A program made the translations under genes and the position numbers. Under the pieces are notes generated by a model, which was not told where the DNA came from, ran no database searches, and worked only from the letters and a program-made list of their open reading frames with translations. A stretch of 64,000 nucleotides of DNA from Saccharopolyspora rosea (GTDB taxonomy: Bacteria; Actinomycetota; Actinomycetes; Mycobacteriales; Pseudonocardiaceae): positions 868,001-932,000 of the forward strand of contig NZ_CP102826.1 of assembly GCF_025643595.1 (NCBI RefSeq), in the 5' to 3' direction. Of the stretch, positions 16,917 through 26,466 are shown in pieces; position 1 is the stretch's first letter; each line of letters begins with the position of its first letter.

Positions 16917-18839
16917 TCAGGAGACCGGCTGGATGTCCGACTGCTTGACGTAGACCCAGCGGTGGTTGAGCGAGATCGGCACGTACTTCTCCGAACCGCG
17001 CACCAGCTTGTGGTTGTTCGGGTCGTTGGTGCCGTCGTACACGGCGTGGTAGTCCATCGCCTGGACCGCGTCACCCGCGACGTAGCGCTGGTTGGCGGGG
17101 ATGGTGTACGGCAGCGGTTCGAGCTTGGTCGGGTCGATGCCCTTCGGGTACTCCGACGGGTTCGGGACCGCCATGCCGAACGTGGGGATCCCGCCGCGGC
17201 GCGGCGTCACGAGCTTCGCGTCGTCGGCCGCCGCGGTGTTGTTGCCGTCGGGGTCGCGCAGCCACGCCTTCTTGCCCTCGTACCAGATCGCCAGCCAGTC
17301 ACCGGAGCGCCCGGCCACCGCGTACTGCCGACCGGCCACCGCCTTGTCGGACCAGTCCTCGATGCGCGTGGTGCCCGGCGAGCCGTCCTTGTGGATCACC
17401 GGCGAGGTGATCAGCGGCGCGTCGTCGCGCGGTTCGGTCCGCAGGTAGACGAAGTTCGCCGGCTGCGCGGGCAGGTTCTCGCAGCCCTTGTCGGAGCACT
17501 GGCTGACCTCGGGCCGGTTCTTGGCGAAGTTCGGGAAGATCGTGACCGCTTGCGCGTCGTCATCGGCCTTGTCGGAGTCCAGCGGCGACTGCAGCAGCTT
17601 CATGTAGTGCGCCCAGTCCCAGTACGGGCCCGGGTCGTAGTGCTCGCTGCCCACCTTGGACGGTTTGTCGGCGGAGACGTCCTCGTGACCGAGGATGTGC
17701 GCGCGGTCCAGCGGGATGTCGTACTTGTTCGCCAGGTAGCGGACGAGGTCGGCCGACGCCTTGTACATCCGCTCCGTGTACCAGGTGCCGCCCTCGGCCG
17801 CCCAGCCCTCGTGCTCGATGCCGATGGCGTGCATGTTGGCGTCCCAGTTGCCGGCGTGCCACGGGATGTCCTTGGTCGGCACCATCTGCGTGACCTGGCC
17901 GTCGGAGGAACGGACCACGTAGTGCGAGGCGGCGCCGTGCGCCGGGTTCTGGAACGACGCGATCGTCGACTGGTACGACGTCTCGGTGTCGTGGATGACG
18001 ATGTAGCGGATCTTGTTGCCGTCGCCGGGCCGGTTCCCGGTGTCGTAGTTGCCGTAACCGGCGTCCGGCTGCTTCGGGTCCACCGGGGCGTAGGCCGCCG
18101 GGATGTAGCGGCAGTCCAGGTCGGACGGGCACTCCGCCTTCGGCGTGGGCTTGGGCGCGTCCTGCGCGCCCTCCAGCCGGGTCCGGGACAGGTTCTTGTC
18201 CGGGACGACCTGGGGGATCTTCGGGAAGGCCAGGGTCTGCCCGGTCGAGGTGGTGCGCTTGCGGCCCTGGCCGAGCACGTCGTAGACGTCCTCGGCGAAC
18301 GACCGGCCGCCGCTGACCCGCGGGCTGCCGCTGAGCTCGGCCACCGCCGGGTACCAGCCGCCGATCGTGTTGGGCAGGTGGTCGTCGCCGATGGCCTTGG
18401 CGCGGTCGGCCAGCAGCGCGGCCCCGGCGCGGATGTTCAGCGTGACGTCGCGCTTGACCTCGTCGGGGTCGGCGTCGATGAGCTTCGCCGCCTCGTTCAG
18501 GGTGTGCAGCGACGGGTTGTCGACCGGCTTGGTCAGCTTCGCGTTCTCGTTGAGCAGCTCCTGCGGGTCGACGTCGGTGAGGTGCATCGGCCCGTACCCG
18601 CCGGCCTTGCTCTGCTCGCCGTGGTGGTCCTCCCAGCGGGTCAGCTGGAACGAGACGGCCATCAGCAGCGGCTCGGGGATCCCGTACTCCTTCGCCGCCG
18701 AGTCGAACGCCCGCTGTTCGGTCGTCGCGCCGTTGTCCTGCGGCGCGGCGCCGATCGCGGGCGGCGCCGCGGTCAGCAGACCTGTTGCGGTGGCCGCGAC
18801 CACGGCCGCGCGCGTCCACCGCCTTCTGTCGCTAGTCAA
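16917..18839 (-). CDS. Secreted N-acetylmuramoyl-L-alanine amidase
   Basis: About 640 aa. I chose TTG 18839 (GAGG eight bases upstream); GTG 18845 is the alternative. The N-terminus TSDRRRWTRAAVVAATATGLLTAAPPAIGA is a signal peptide, possibly twin-arginine type. A helical region follows, then an amidase_2 domain with zinc-ligand elements IVIHDTE (about 282), IPWHAGNW, IGIEHEGW and HILGHEDV (about 384). The C-terminal third looks like SH3-type wall-binding segments (VYLRTEPRDDAPLI; GDWLAIWYEGKKAWLRDPDG). It cleaves the bond between MurNAc and L-Ala in peptidoglycan outside the cell. Confidence 0.88.
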   Translation of the reverse strand: MTSDRRRWTRAAVVAATATGLLTAAPPAIGAAPQDNGATTEQRAFDSAAKEYGIPEPLLMAVSFQLTRWEDHHGEQSKAGGYGPMHLTDVDPQELLNENAKLTKPVDNPSLHTLNEAAKLIDADPDEVKRDVTLNIRAGAALLADRAKAIGDDHLPNTIGGWYPAVAELSGSPRVSGGRSFAEDVYDVLGQGRKRTTSTGQTLAFPKIPQVVPDKNLSRTRLEGAQDAPKPTPKAECPSDLDCRYIPAAYAPVDPKQPDAGYGNYDTGNRPGDGNKIRYIVIHDTETSYQSTIASFQNPAHGAASHYVVRSSDGQVTQMVPTKDIPWHAGNWDANMHAIGIEHEGWAAEGGTWYTERMYKASADLVRYLANKYDIPLDRAHILGHEDVSADKPSKVGSEHYDPGPYWDWAHYMKLLQSPLDSDKADDDAQAVTIFPNFAKNRPEVSQCSDKGCENLPAQPANFVYLRTEPRDDAPLITSPVIHKDGSPGTTRIEDWSDKAVAGRQYAVAGRSGDWLAIWYEGKKAWLRDPDGNNTAAADDAKLVTPRRGGIPTFGMAVPNPSEYPKGIDPTKLEPLPYTIPANQRYVAGDAVQAMDYHAVYDGTNDPNNHKLVRGSEKYVPISLNHRWVYVKQSDIQPVS

Positions 18840-19026
18840 CTCCACTACCTCGCAATTCAGTCCACGAAGGACGAGAAGTCGCACGGAACCGCTGCGGGAC
18901 GCGTCGGTACGCCAGAGGACACCGCAGGGCATCGGTGCGTGATCTACGCGGGTCCACAGCAGATCATGCACGACCGAACCGGGCAACGCGGCGGATTCGG
19001 AGAACCGGGATATCCCTCAGCACCGA

Positions 19027-20973
19027 TCAGCCGTCCCGGCCGCGGGAGATCCACAGGTTGTCGCGGGCCCGGGTCATGGCGACCAGCCGGTGTCGGTGCA
19101 GCGCTTCGCGTTCCTCGCGGTGGGCGGTGTGGTGGTGTTCGGCGGGCAGGAAGACGGAGCGGAACTCGACGCCCTTGGCGCGGTGGACCGTTCCCACGTG
19201 GACCGCCTCGGCCGCGCCCGGTTCCCAGTGCTCCAGGCGGCGGACGGCGAAACCTGCTGCGCGGAGCACCCGCTCCCAGTGCTCGGCGGCCTGGTGGGTG
19301 CGGGTGAGCACCACCGCGTCGGTCGCGTCGTCGAGGTGGCGCAACGCCGACACCAGGGCCTGCTCCTGGTCGTCGCCGCTCCACTCGACGACCCGGCCGC
19401 CCGGCAGCACCGGCAGCGCCGACCGCAGCGGGACGCTCGGACCGCCGTCGAGGTCGTCGAACCGGTTGATCGCGTCGAGCTCCCCGGCCCGGTCGAGGAC
19501 CGCCGCCCGGTTGCGGTAGTTGCGGCGCAGCACCTCGCCGCGGCCCCGCAACGAGATGTCCGCTTCGGACAGCCGCCAGCCGCCCGCGTACACCTGCTGC
19601 TGGCCGTCTCCGACGAGCAGCAGCTGGTCCGGTCCGTCGCCGCTGATCGCGCGCACCAGGCGCAGTCCGTTGAGCGTCAGGTCCTGCACCTCGTCGACCA
19701 CGGCCGCCGCGTACGGCCGGGGCAGCGGGTCGCGTTCCAGTTCGGCGAGCGCGCGCATGAGCACGTTGTTGTGGTCCAGGGCGCCCCGTTCGGACAGCTG
19801 CCGCTCGTACTCGCAGTAGAACTCCCAGACGCGGCAGCGGAATTCGCGGGACAGGTGCTGGCCGCGGCCCTTGCGCGGCACCGCCTGGTACCCGTCCAGG
19901 CAGCGGATGCCGCGCCCCTTGATCACCCGGTCGATCTCGTCGCGCCAGTACGACCGGGCGGCGCGGAAGTCCCGCAGCGGTTCCACCAGGTCGTCGCGCT
20001 GCCACGCGGCCTCGAACGCCGCGTCCACGAGCTCCTCGTCGACCTCGGCGGCGCATCCGCGGTCGGCCAGGAAGTCCCGCGCCCACCGGTGCAGGTGGAC
20101 GAACTCGACCCGGGACACCAGGTGCGGCGCCAGCGAGCGGAACTGCTCGCGGGCGATCCTCGGCAGGCTCGCGACGTGCGTGGTGAACAGCAGCGGACCG
20201 GTGGTGCGCCGGGCCAGGTAGGCCAGTCGGTGCAGGGCGATCACGGACTTGCCGGTGCCCGCCGGGCCGGTGATGCGCGCCGGACCCGAGTAGCGGCGGC
20301 GGACCACGCCCAGCTGTGTGTCGTCGAGGAAGATCCGCCAGTCCCGGAACGGCCGGTCCAGGGCCCGGCGGACGCGCTCCCGGCGCAGGTCGCCGACCTC
20401 GAACAGCGCGCCGCCGCGCTGCCCGGGCTCGCGCTGCGCGGGGATGAGGTGCGCCTGCCAGCCCAGCGGCGCCAGGTCGAAGGTGCGGTTGTCCAGGTGG
20501 TGGGCGACGGTCCGCGCGTCGCCGGGGTCGAGGAGGTGCTCACCGCGCACCAGGACCCGGTCCAGCTCGGCTTCGGTGATGGCCAGGTGTTCGCCGCTGA
20601 ACCCGCGGCGTCCGCGGAATTCCGCCGGGTGCACCACGACCGCGCGAAGCGCCGCCTCGGTCAGCATGCCCTGCGACGTCTCGGCACCGGCGAGCAGCTC
20701 CGCGGTCCACACGAACGCCCCGCGGGAGGTCTCCCAGTCCGGTTCCTCCTCGCGCAGCAGCACCACGAGCACGCCGAGCGGTCCGACCAGCACCGCGTCC
20801 GGCCGGTTCCGCGGGGTGTGCGGGGTGAACTGGTTGAGCAGCGGGAACCAGCCGTTGGCGACCTCGACGAAGCAGCGTTGCAGCACGCGGTTCTGCCAGG
20901 GCGGCAGCAGTCGGCCGCGCAATTCCCGCTCGGCCTGACGTCGCAACTGCTCGTGGCGGAATGTCCCGGTCAC
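19027..20973 (-). CDS. NERD domain / UvrD-like superfamily I helicase
   Basis: 648 aa. The N-terminal 150 residues resemble a NERD (nuclease-related) domain (VANGWFPLLNQFTPHTPRNRPDAVLVGPLGVLVV). Walker A is GPAGTGKS (about 236-243), Walker B is VVDEVQDL, and later helicase motifs are LVGDGQQQVY, VGTVHRAKGVEF and LVAMTRARDNLWI. This is a complete UvrD-type helicase core. Role unknown; DNA repair or defence are both possible for NERD-helicases. It stands alone in opposite context to the GNAT gene. Confidence 0.82.
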   Translation of the reverse strand: MTGTFRHEQLRRQAERELRGRLLPPWQNRVLQRCFVEVANGWFPLLNQFTPHTPRNRPDAVLVGPLGVLVVLLREEEPDWETSRGAFVWTAELLAGAETSQGMLTEAALRAVVVHPAEFRGRRGFSGEHLAITEAELDRVLVRGEHLLDPGDARTVAHHLDNRTFDLAPLGWQAHLIPAQREPGQRGGALFEVGDLRRERVRRALDRPFRDWRIFLDDTQLGVVRRRYSGPARITGPAGTGKSVIALHRLAYLARRTTGPLLFTTHVASLPRIAREQFRSLAPHLVSRVEFVHLHRWARDFLADRGCAAEVDEELVDAAFEAAWQRDDLVEPLRDFRAARSYWRDEIDRVIKGRGIRCLDGYQAVPRKGRGQHLSREFRCRVWEFYCEYERQLSERGALDHNNVLMRALAELERDPLPRPYAAAVVDEVQDLTLNGLRLVRAISGDGPDQLLLVGDGQQQVYAGGWRLSEADISLRGRGEVLRRNYRNRAAVLDRAGELDAINRFDDLDGGPSVPLRSALPVLPGGRVVEWSGDDQEQALVSALRHLDDATDAVVLTRTHQAAEHWERVLRAAGFAVRRLEHWEPGAAEAVHVGTVHRAKGVEFRSVFLPAEHHHTAHREEREALHRHRLVAMTRARDNLWISRGRDG

Positions 20974-21057
20974 GGCGCCTCCCAGGGGTCAACCGCGGGC
21001 ACGCTCGCCCTCGACAGTAGGGCGTCGCGCGGCGATTTCGAGGCGCCAGGCCAGGGA

Positions 21058-22728
21058 TCACCTGGATGTCGCAGGGGGCCCCGCGAGTTCCTCCGCCACC
21101 AATGTGTCCAGTGTGGACAGCGGGAGGGGGCCGTGGCCGAGGACCACGTCGTGGAACCGGCGGATGTCGAAGTCCGGTCCCAGGCGGCGCCGCGCCGCGT
21201 CCCGGACGCGTTCGATCTCCAGCCTTCCCACCAGGTACGACAGTGCCTGGGCCGGGTGCACGATGTAGCGGTCGACCTCCGCCGCGGCCTCCAGCGGCGG
21301 CAGCGCGGTGCGCGTGCCGAGGAACTCCACCGCCTGCTCCCGCGACCAGCCGAACTCGTGCAGGCCGGTGTCCACGACCAGGCGCGCGGCGCGCAGCGCG
21401 TCCACGGCCACCATGCCCAGCCGGGCCAGGTCGTCGGAGTACAGGCCCATCTCGTCGGCCAGCCGCTCGGTGTAGAGGCCCCACCCCTCGCTGTAGGCCG
21501 TGATCGTCATCAGCCGCCGCAGCAGCGGCAGGTCGTCGCGCTCCAACGCCAGCGAGAGCTGCACGTGGTGGCCGGGAACGACCTCGTGGAAGGCGCAGAC
21601 CTCGGACAGGAACCGCTGCCGCCGCTCGGCCTGGTGCGTGTTGGCGTAGAACACGCCCGGCCGCGAGCCGTCCAGCGCCGGGGACAGGTAGCAGCCCGCC
21701 GGGGCGCTCGGCGACGGGGTGCCGGGCATCGGCCGCACCTCGCAGCGCTGCCGGGGCAGGGCGCCGAACCAGGCGGGCGCCGCCCGGTCCGCCCGGGCGA
21801 TCGCGGCGCGGGCCGAGGACAGCAGCTCCTCGCCGTCGCGCCAGAACAGGGCGGGATCCTCGTTCAGCCGCCGCAGGATCGCCGCGGGGTCGTCGAGCCC
21901 CAGGGCCCGGGCTCCGACCTCGGAGAACTCCTGCCGCAGCGCGTCGAGCCGGTCCAGCCCGACGGCGTGCAGCTCGCGCGGGTCGCGGTCGGTGGTGGTG
22001 TGCGCCCGCACCAGCCGCCGGTAGATCTCCCGGCCGTCGGGCAGCCAGCACAACCCGGGGCGCTCCGCGGGCCGGGCGTGCGGGGCGATCTCCGCCGCCA
22101 GCACGGCCCGGTACCGGCGCAGCGCCGGGTGGACGACGTCGGCCAGCAGCCGCTTGCGCTCGGCCTCCAGCTCGGCGTCGGGCAGGTCCGGGCCCAGCAG
22201 CGGGTTCGTCTCCGGCGCGGCGAGCTGGTCGTCGATGTGCCGGACCGCGTCGTCGAGCAGCGGGCGAACCGGGACGCGCCCGGCGACGACGCCCTCGCGG
22301 TGCCGCTGCGCCAGCGCCTCGGTGAACTGCGGGAAGCGGCGCAGCCGGGTCAGGAAGTCCCGAGCCTGCCCCGCATCGGCCACCGGCACCTCGCCGAGGT
22401 GGAACAGCAGGCCGGCGAGCGGCGCGAGCAGGTTGCCGACCACCGAGTACTCCGGGGCGAACGAGTCGAACCGGTCGACCAGCACCTGCGCCTGGTGCAC
22501 GACGACCGCGACGGTCAACCGGTCCTCCAGGTCGGCCCGCGAGGTGTCCAGGCCCATGGCGCGGACCCGGATGTCCTCGCCCCGGTCGCGCAGCGCCGCC
22601 TCGGCCTGCGCCCGGACGTCGGGCAACCGGTCGTCCCGGTCCCGGACGCCCTGCAACGTGGCCCGCACCGGGTCCGCGTCGCAGCACAGCTCCAGCAGTT
22701 CGTCGGCGAGGAGCGTCGGAGTCGTCAC
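21058..22728 (-). CDS. DUF885 family protein (putative zinc hydrolase)
   Basis: 556 aa from GTG 22728, with GGGAC ten bases upstream; ATG 22737 is possible. The metal-binding motif HEVVPGHH (HExxxGHH) is followed by TAYSEGWGLYTERLADEMG, where the second Glu would complete the zinc site. Both are characteristic of DUF885, which relates to M3/M32-like metallopeptidases. No signal peptide is visible, so it is probably cytoplasmic. Divergent from the GNAT gene with about 50 bases between starts. Confidence 0.82.
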   Translation of the reverse strand: MTTPTLLADELLELCCDADPVRATLQGVRDRDDRLPDVRAQAEAALRDRGEDIRVRAMGLDTSRADLEDRLTVAVVVHQAQVLVDRFDSFAPEYSVVGNLLAPLAGLLFHLGEVPVADAGQARDFLTRLRRFPQFTEALAQRHREGVVAGRVPVRPLLDDAVRHIDDQLAAPETNPLLGPDLPDAELEAERKRLLADVVHPALRRYRAVLAAEIAPHARPAERPGLCWLPDGREIYRRLVRAHTTTDRDPRELHAVGLDRLDALRQEFSEVGARALGLDDPAAILRRLNEDPALFWRDGEELLSSARAAIARADRAAPAWFGALPRQRCEVRPMPGTPSPSAPAGCYLSPALDGSRPGVFYANTHQAERRQRFLSEVCAFHEVVPGHHVQLSLALERDDLPLLRRLMTITAYSEGWGLYTERLADEMGLYSDDLARLGMVAVDALRAARLVVDTGLHEFGWSREQAVEFLGTRTALPPLEAAAEVDRYIVHPAQALSYLVGRLEIERVRDAARRRLGPDFDIRRFHDVVLGHGPLPLSTLDTLVAEELAGPPATSR

Positions 22729-22778
22729 GAGGCACATCGTCCCGCAACTCCACGACATCGCGCCGGGACAATGGGGGC

Positions 22779-23600
22779 GTGGACCCACTGCACGATCCCG
22801 ACGACGAGGCCCTGCTCGACCCCCGCCAGGCACGCGACCTCGCGGGCCTGGTCGAGAACGCGCGGCTGGCCTCGGCCGTGGTCCGCTACGGGCTGCGCAC
22901 CCGCGTCGGCGTGGCGACGGTCGTGCTCAACCAGGACAACCCGCTGCCCACGGCCAACCACGCCTGCGCCCTGTGGGGCACCCTCGCCGAGGTCGCCGGG
23001 ACGCTGCTGGAGCTGGAGCAGGTCTTCGCCGAGGCCGGCCGCGCCGAGGCCGTCGTGTACGCCTCGCCGACCACGGTCGCCGAGATCGAGGGCATCGCCG
23101 ACGACGCCGGGTGGCGGGCGGTCGAGGAGCAGGTCGCGCTGCTGCACCGCGTCGACCAGGGCGGCTCCGGGCTCGCGCGCCCCGGTGAGGACCGCGACCT
23201 GCCGGACGTCGTCGACCTGCTCGCAGACGACGCCGGGCTGTCCGGCGAGGGCGAACGGCGGTTGCTGCGCAACCTCGGGCACCGCGTCGACGACGCGCGT
23301 TGCGTGCTGCGGGTCGTCGACGACCCCGGCGCCGACCGCATCGCCGGATTCGCCCTGGGCTTCGTGGAACGCGGCATCGGCTTGGTCGAACACGTCGTGG
23401 TGCGGCCCGGACGGCGCCGCCGTGGGGTCGGGCGCGAACTGGTCGCCGCCGCCGTCGACGCGCTCCGCGAACGCGGCGCGCTGCTCGTCGCCGCGCACTC
23501 CGAGGAGGGCGGCGGCGCGGAGCGCTTCGCCGAGTCCTGCGGCTTCGAAGCCGTCTACGACGTCACCGCCTACGCCCGCCGGGTCGACGACCTCCTCTGA
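22779..23600 (+). CDS. GNAT family N-acetyltransferase
   Basis: 273 aa, GTG start with GGGGGC upstream. The C-terminal half carries the GNAT fold: VEHVVVRPGRRRRGVGRELVAAAVDAL is the acetyl-CoA pyrophosphate-binding loop (R/Q-x-x-G-x-G/A), followed by AERFAESCGFEAVYDV. The N-terminal half has no recognisable domain. Substrate unknown. A MITE-like repeat begins a few bases after the stop codon. Confidence 0.8.
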   Translation: MDPLHDPDDEALLDPRQARDLAGLVENARLASAVVRYGLRTRVGVATVVLNQDNPLPTANHACALWGTLAEVAGTLLELEQVFAEAGRAEAVVYASPTTVAEIEGIADDAGWRAVEEQVALLHRVDQGGSGLARPGEDRDLPDVVDLLADDAGLSGEGERRLLRNLGHRVDDARCVLRVVDDPGADRIAGFALGFVERGIGLVEHVVVRPGRRRRGVGRELVAAAVDALRERGALLVAAHSEEGGGAERFAESCGFEAVYDVTAYARRVDDLL

Positions 23601-23789
23601 GCTGAGTGCCTGTCTTTGAACTTGGTTCCGAGGGGGCGTGGTAAGCGGCGTCAGCCGCTTTCTCTTTCGGTGAGCGGTCTCGCAGCTGGCACCGCCGCGG
23701 GTTCTCAGCGGTCGTCTCGCGAGGACAGCCCCGACGCCGTGTATTGGACATACATCAGGAGGGGCTTCCGCAGTCGAGACGGCCGCTGA

Positions 23790-24751
23790 GTGCCTGTCTT
23801 TGATCTTGGGGGTACCCGGGGGCGGGTATGAGAGAGGGCCTTTGCTAGTGATCGTGACAGCACATCAAGATCGACACAGCAAAGGCCCGATCCGCTTTGT
23901 ACACCACCGCGCCGGCTGCCGGCTCGACGGCCCGTGCCCGCCGTTACCCCTCGGACACCACCGACGCCGAATGGGCAGTGATCGAGCCCCTGCTGCCCGC
24001 CCCGGCCTGCCGCACCTGCAGCGGAGGGCGTCCGGAAAAACACCCCCGCCGGGATGTCGTGGACGCGATCCGCTACTTCGTCGACAACGGCTGCAAGTGG
24101 CGGGCCCTGCCCGCCGACTTCCCGCCCTGGAAGACCGTCTACGGGTTCTTCACCCGCTGGAGCCGCGACAACATCGTCCTGGGCCTGCGCGACAGGCTGC
24201 GTGAGCAGGTCCGCGCCCGCACCGACCGCCACCGCACCCCCAGCGCCGGGATCATCGATTCCCAGTCGGTGCGGGCCGCCGAAACCGTCGGCCGCCACAC
24301 CCGCGGTTTCGACGGCGGAAAAAAGATCAACGGCCGCAAACGCCACATCGCCACCGACACCCTCGGCCTGCTGCTGGGCGTGTCCGTGACCGCCGCCCAC
24401 ATCACCGACCGCCGCGGCGCCGAACTCCTCCTGCGCTACCTCCACACCCGCCACCCACGCCTGGAACTGGTCTTCGCCGACGGCAACTACAGCGGACGCC
24501 TGACCACCTGGACCCAGGCCGCCCTGGGCATCACCCTGCACATCGTCCGCAAAATCGCCGGACAAACCGGCTTCCACGTCCTGGCCCGCCGCTGGGTCGT
24601 CGAACGCACCCTGTCCTGGATCACCCAAGCCCGCCGCACCGTCCGCGACTACGAACGCCTCCCCGCCCACTCCGAAACCATCATCAACTGGGCCGCCATC
24701 ACCCTCATGACCCGCCAACTCACCACCTAACCCAAGATCAAAGACAGGCAC
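23790..24751 (+). mobile_element. IS5-family insertion sequence (962 bp)
   Basis: Perfect inverted ends GTGCCTGTCTTTGATCTTGG (23790-) and the complementary CCAAGATCAAAGACAGGCAC (to 24751). The flanking direct repeat TGA at 23787-23789 and 24752-24754 fits the TNA target of the ISL2/IS1031/IS427 groups. One transposase gene fills it. The perfect ends suggest a recent insertion. Confidence 0.9.
23897..24730 (+). CDS. IS5 family transposase
   Basis: 277 aa, TTG start; no better start fits. The N-terminal DUF4096-like region is RYPSDTTDAEWAVIEPLLP, then the DDE catalytic residues sit in GIIDSQSV (D), LVFADGNYSG (D) and RRWVVERTLSW (E). The stop (24728-24730) lies at the edge of the right inverted repeat. 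The gene is intact, so the element may be active. It cuts and pastes the IS and may act in trans on the surrounding MITE, whose ends resemble its own. Confidence 0.92.
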   Translation: MYTTAPAAGSTARARRYPSDTTDAEWAVIEPLLPAPACRTCSGGRPEKHPRRDVVDAIRYFVDNGCKWRALPADFPPWKTVYGFFTRWSRDNIVLGLRDRLREQVRARTDRHRTPSAGIIDSQSVRAAETVGRHTRGFDGGKKINGRKRHIATDTLGLLLGVSVTAAHITDRRGAELLLRYLHTRHPRLELVFADGNYSGRLTTWTQAALGITLHIVRKIAGQTGFHVLARRWVVERTLSWITQARRTVRDYERLPAHSETIINWAAITLMTRQLTT

Positions 24752-24890
24752 TGAGGTTCCGCCACCGGCACCGCCACGCACAACGAGTCCAAAGACAGGC
24801 TCTGAGGCGTCCCCGGCTGCTGACGTGTGTCATGCGGATGCGTGCGGGGTAGTCCGGTGCTGGACGTCGCGGTCAGCGCTGGAGGGCGAC

Positions 24891-25130
24891 ATGAGCACGA
24901 GCACCGGCATCCCCGGCACCGAGCTGAGCGAGGAGCTCCTGTTGCACGAGCTGCGGCACCTGCACGGCACCCGCCACGAGACGTTCCTGCACGGTTCCCC
25001 GGACGCCCTGCGGGAGCACACCGCGCGCACCTTCGAACTGGAGCAGGAGTACCTGCGCCGGCACCCGGACCGCGACGTCGACCCGCGACGCACCCGCGAC
25101 GGAGCGAGAGGAGCGCCGCAACATGCCTGA
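24891..25130 (+). CDS. DUF6158-like small protein
   Basis: 79 aa from ATG 24891 with GGAGGGC upstream. The segment LLHELRHLHGTRHETFLHGS and FELEQEYLRRHPDR match a short actinobacterial family (DUF6158). Soluble and charged; function unknown. Its end overlaps the start of the NADH dehydrogenase gene by 8 bases, so the two are translationally coupled and probably related in use. Confidence 0.75.
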   Translation: MSTSTGIPGTELSEELLLHELRHLHGTRHETFLHGSPDALREHTARTFELEQEYLRRHPDRDVDPRRTRDGARGAPQHA

Positions 25131-26460
25131 ACCACGCATCGTCATCGTCGGCGGCGGGCACGTCGGGCTGACCTTGGCGCTGCGGTTGCAGTCCCGGCTG
25201 CGGCCCGGCGAGGCCCGGCTGACCGTGATCGACACCCAGCCGCACATGACCTACCAGCCGTTCCTGCCGGAGGCGGCGGCCGGTTCGCTGGAGCCCCGGC
25301 ACGTCGTCGTCCCGCTGCGCGAGGCGCTGCGCCGCAGCGAGGTGCTGACCGCGCAGGTGACGCGCATCGACCACGGGCGGCAGAAGCTGTGCGCGACGCT
25401 CGCCGACGGCAGTGAGATCGAGGTCGACTACGACGTCCTCGTCGTCGTGCCCGGGTCGATCTCGCGGGCGCTGCCCATCCCGGGCCTCGCCGAGTGCGGC
25501 GTGGGGTTCAAGACCATCGGCGAGGCGATCTACCTGCGCAACCACGTGCTGTCCAGGTTGGACATGGCGGCCAGCACGGGCGACGAGCAGCTGCGCCGAC
25601 GGCTGCTGACGTTCGTGTTCATCGGCGGCGGTTACGCGGGCATCGAGGCGCTGGCCGAGCTGGAGAGCATGGCGCGCACCGCGACCCGCAACTACCCGAC
25701 CGTCACCGCGCAGGACATGCGGTGGGTGCTCGTCGAGGCGATGGACCGGATCATGCCCGAGGTCAGCCGCCCGATGAGCGAGTACACCAAGCGCCGGTTG
25801 GAGGAGCACGGCATCGAGGTCAAGCTGAACACCACCGCGAAGTCCCTCGTGGACGGACACGTCGAGCTGTCCGACGGCGACGAGTTCGACGCCGACACCG
25901 TGGTGTGGACGGCGGGTGTCAAACCGCACCCGATGCTGGAGGACAGCGATCTGCCGCGCGATTCCAAGGGGCGCGTCGAGTGCACCGCGAAACTCCAGGT
26001 CCGCGGCACCACGAACGTCTTCGCCGCCGGGGACTGCGCGGCCGTGCCGGATCTGACCAGCAGCGATCCGGACGCGTTGTGCGGGCCGTCGGCGCAGCAC
26101 GCGGTGCGCCAGGCCAGGGTCCTCGCGGACAACGTCCTCGCGCTGCTGCGCGGCGAACCGATGCGCAACTACAAGCACCGCTACGCCGGGTCGGTGGCCG
26201 GGCTGGGCCTGTTCCGCGGCGCCGCCGAGGTGTACGGGGTCAAGCTCAAGGGCCTGCCCGCGTGGCTGCTGCACCGCACCTACCACCTGGCGAAGATGCC
26301 CACGCTGTCCCACAAGGCGCGCATCCTCGGCGACTGGCTGCTGGAACTGCCGTTCCGCCGCCAGACCGTGGCGCTCGGCGAGCTGCACGACCCGCGGGCC
26401 GAGTTCGTCAAGGCCGCGAACACCCGCGGTCTGCCCAGCCCGCACGGCCACGCGGGGTGA
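25123..26460 (+). CDS. ndh: Type II NADH dehydrogenase (NAD(P)/FAD-dependent oxidoreductase)
   Basis: 445 aa. FAD-binding GxGxxG-type motif IVIVGGGHVGLTLALRL at the N-terminus; second dinucleotide (NADH) motif FVFIGGGYAGIEALAELE near residue 160; FAD C-terminal motif TTNVFAAGDCAAVP near 300. A C-terminal amphipathic region may attach it to the membrane. NDH-2 enzymes pass electrons from NADH to quinone without pumping protons. The symbol is by family; a related sulfide:quinone or other pyridine-nucleotide oxidoreductase cannot be excluded. Confidence 0.82.
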   Translation: MPEPRIVIVGGGHVGLTLALRLQSRLRPGEARLTVIDTQPHMTYQPFLPEAAAGSLEPRHVVVPLREALRRSEVLTAQVTRIDHGRQKLCATLADGSEIEVDYDVLVVVPGSISRALPIPGLAECGVGFKTIGEAIYLRNHVLSRLDMAASTGDEQLRRRLLTFVFIGGGYAGIEALAELESMARTATRNYPTVTAQDMRWVLVEAMDRIMPEVSRPMSEYTKRRLEEHGIEVKLNTTAKSLVDGHVELSDGDEFDADTVVWTAGVKPHPMLEDSDLPRDSKGRVECTAKLQVRGTTNVFAAGDCAAVPDLTSSDPDALCGPSAQHAVRQARVLADNVLALLRGEPMRNYKHRYAGSVAGLGLFRGAAEVYGVKLKGLPAWLLHRTYHLAKMPTLSHKARILGDWLLELPFRRQTVALGELHDPRAEFVKAANTRGLPSPHGHAG

Positions 26461-26466
26461 GCGGTC

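Larger units (their letters stand above)
23606..24802. mobile_element. MITE-like repeat interrupted by an IS5-family element
   Basis: Left end GTGCCTGTCTTTGAAC (23606) and right end GTCCAAAGACAGGCTC (to 24802) are inverted relatives, flanked by TGA at 23603-23605 and 24803-24805. Without the inner IS it would be about 235 bp. Its core AAGCGGCGTCAGCCGCT...GCACCGCCGCG recurs at 53911-53997 and 59521-59612. It has no coding capacity of its own. Confidence 0.7.

Noticed and set aside
15690..19307. 1205-codon + strand frame across the MFS and amidase genes
   Set aside because: Third-position GC artefact, antisense to a well-supported amidase and out of frame with the MFS gene.
19090..23619. 1509-codon + strand frame
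   Set aside because: Antisense shadow of the NERD-helicase and DUF885 genes; Arg/Gln/Val-rich with no family.
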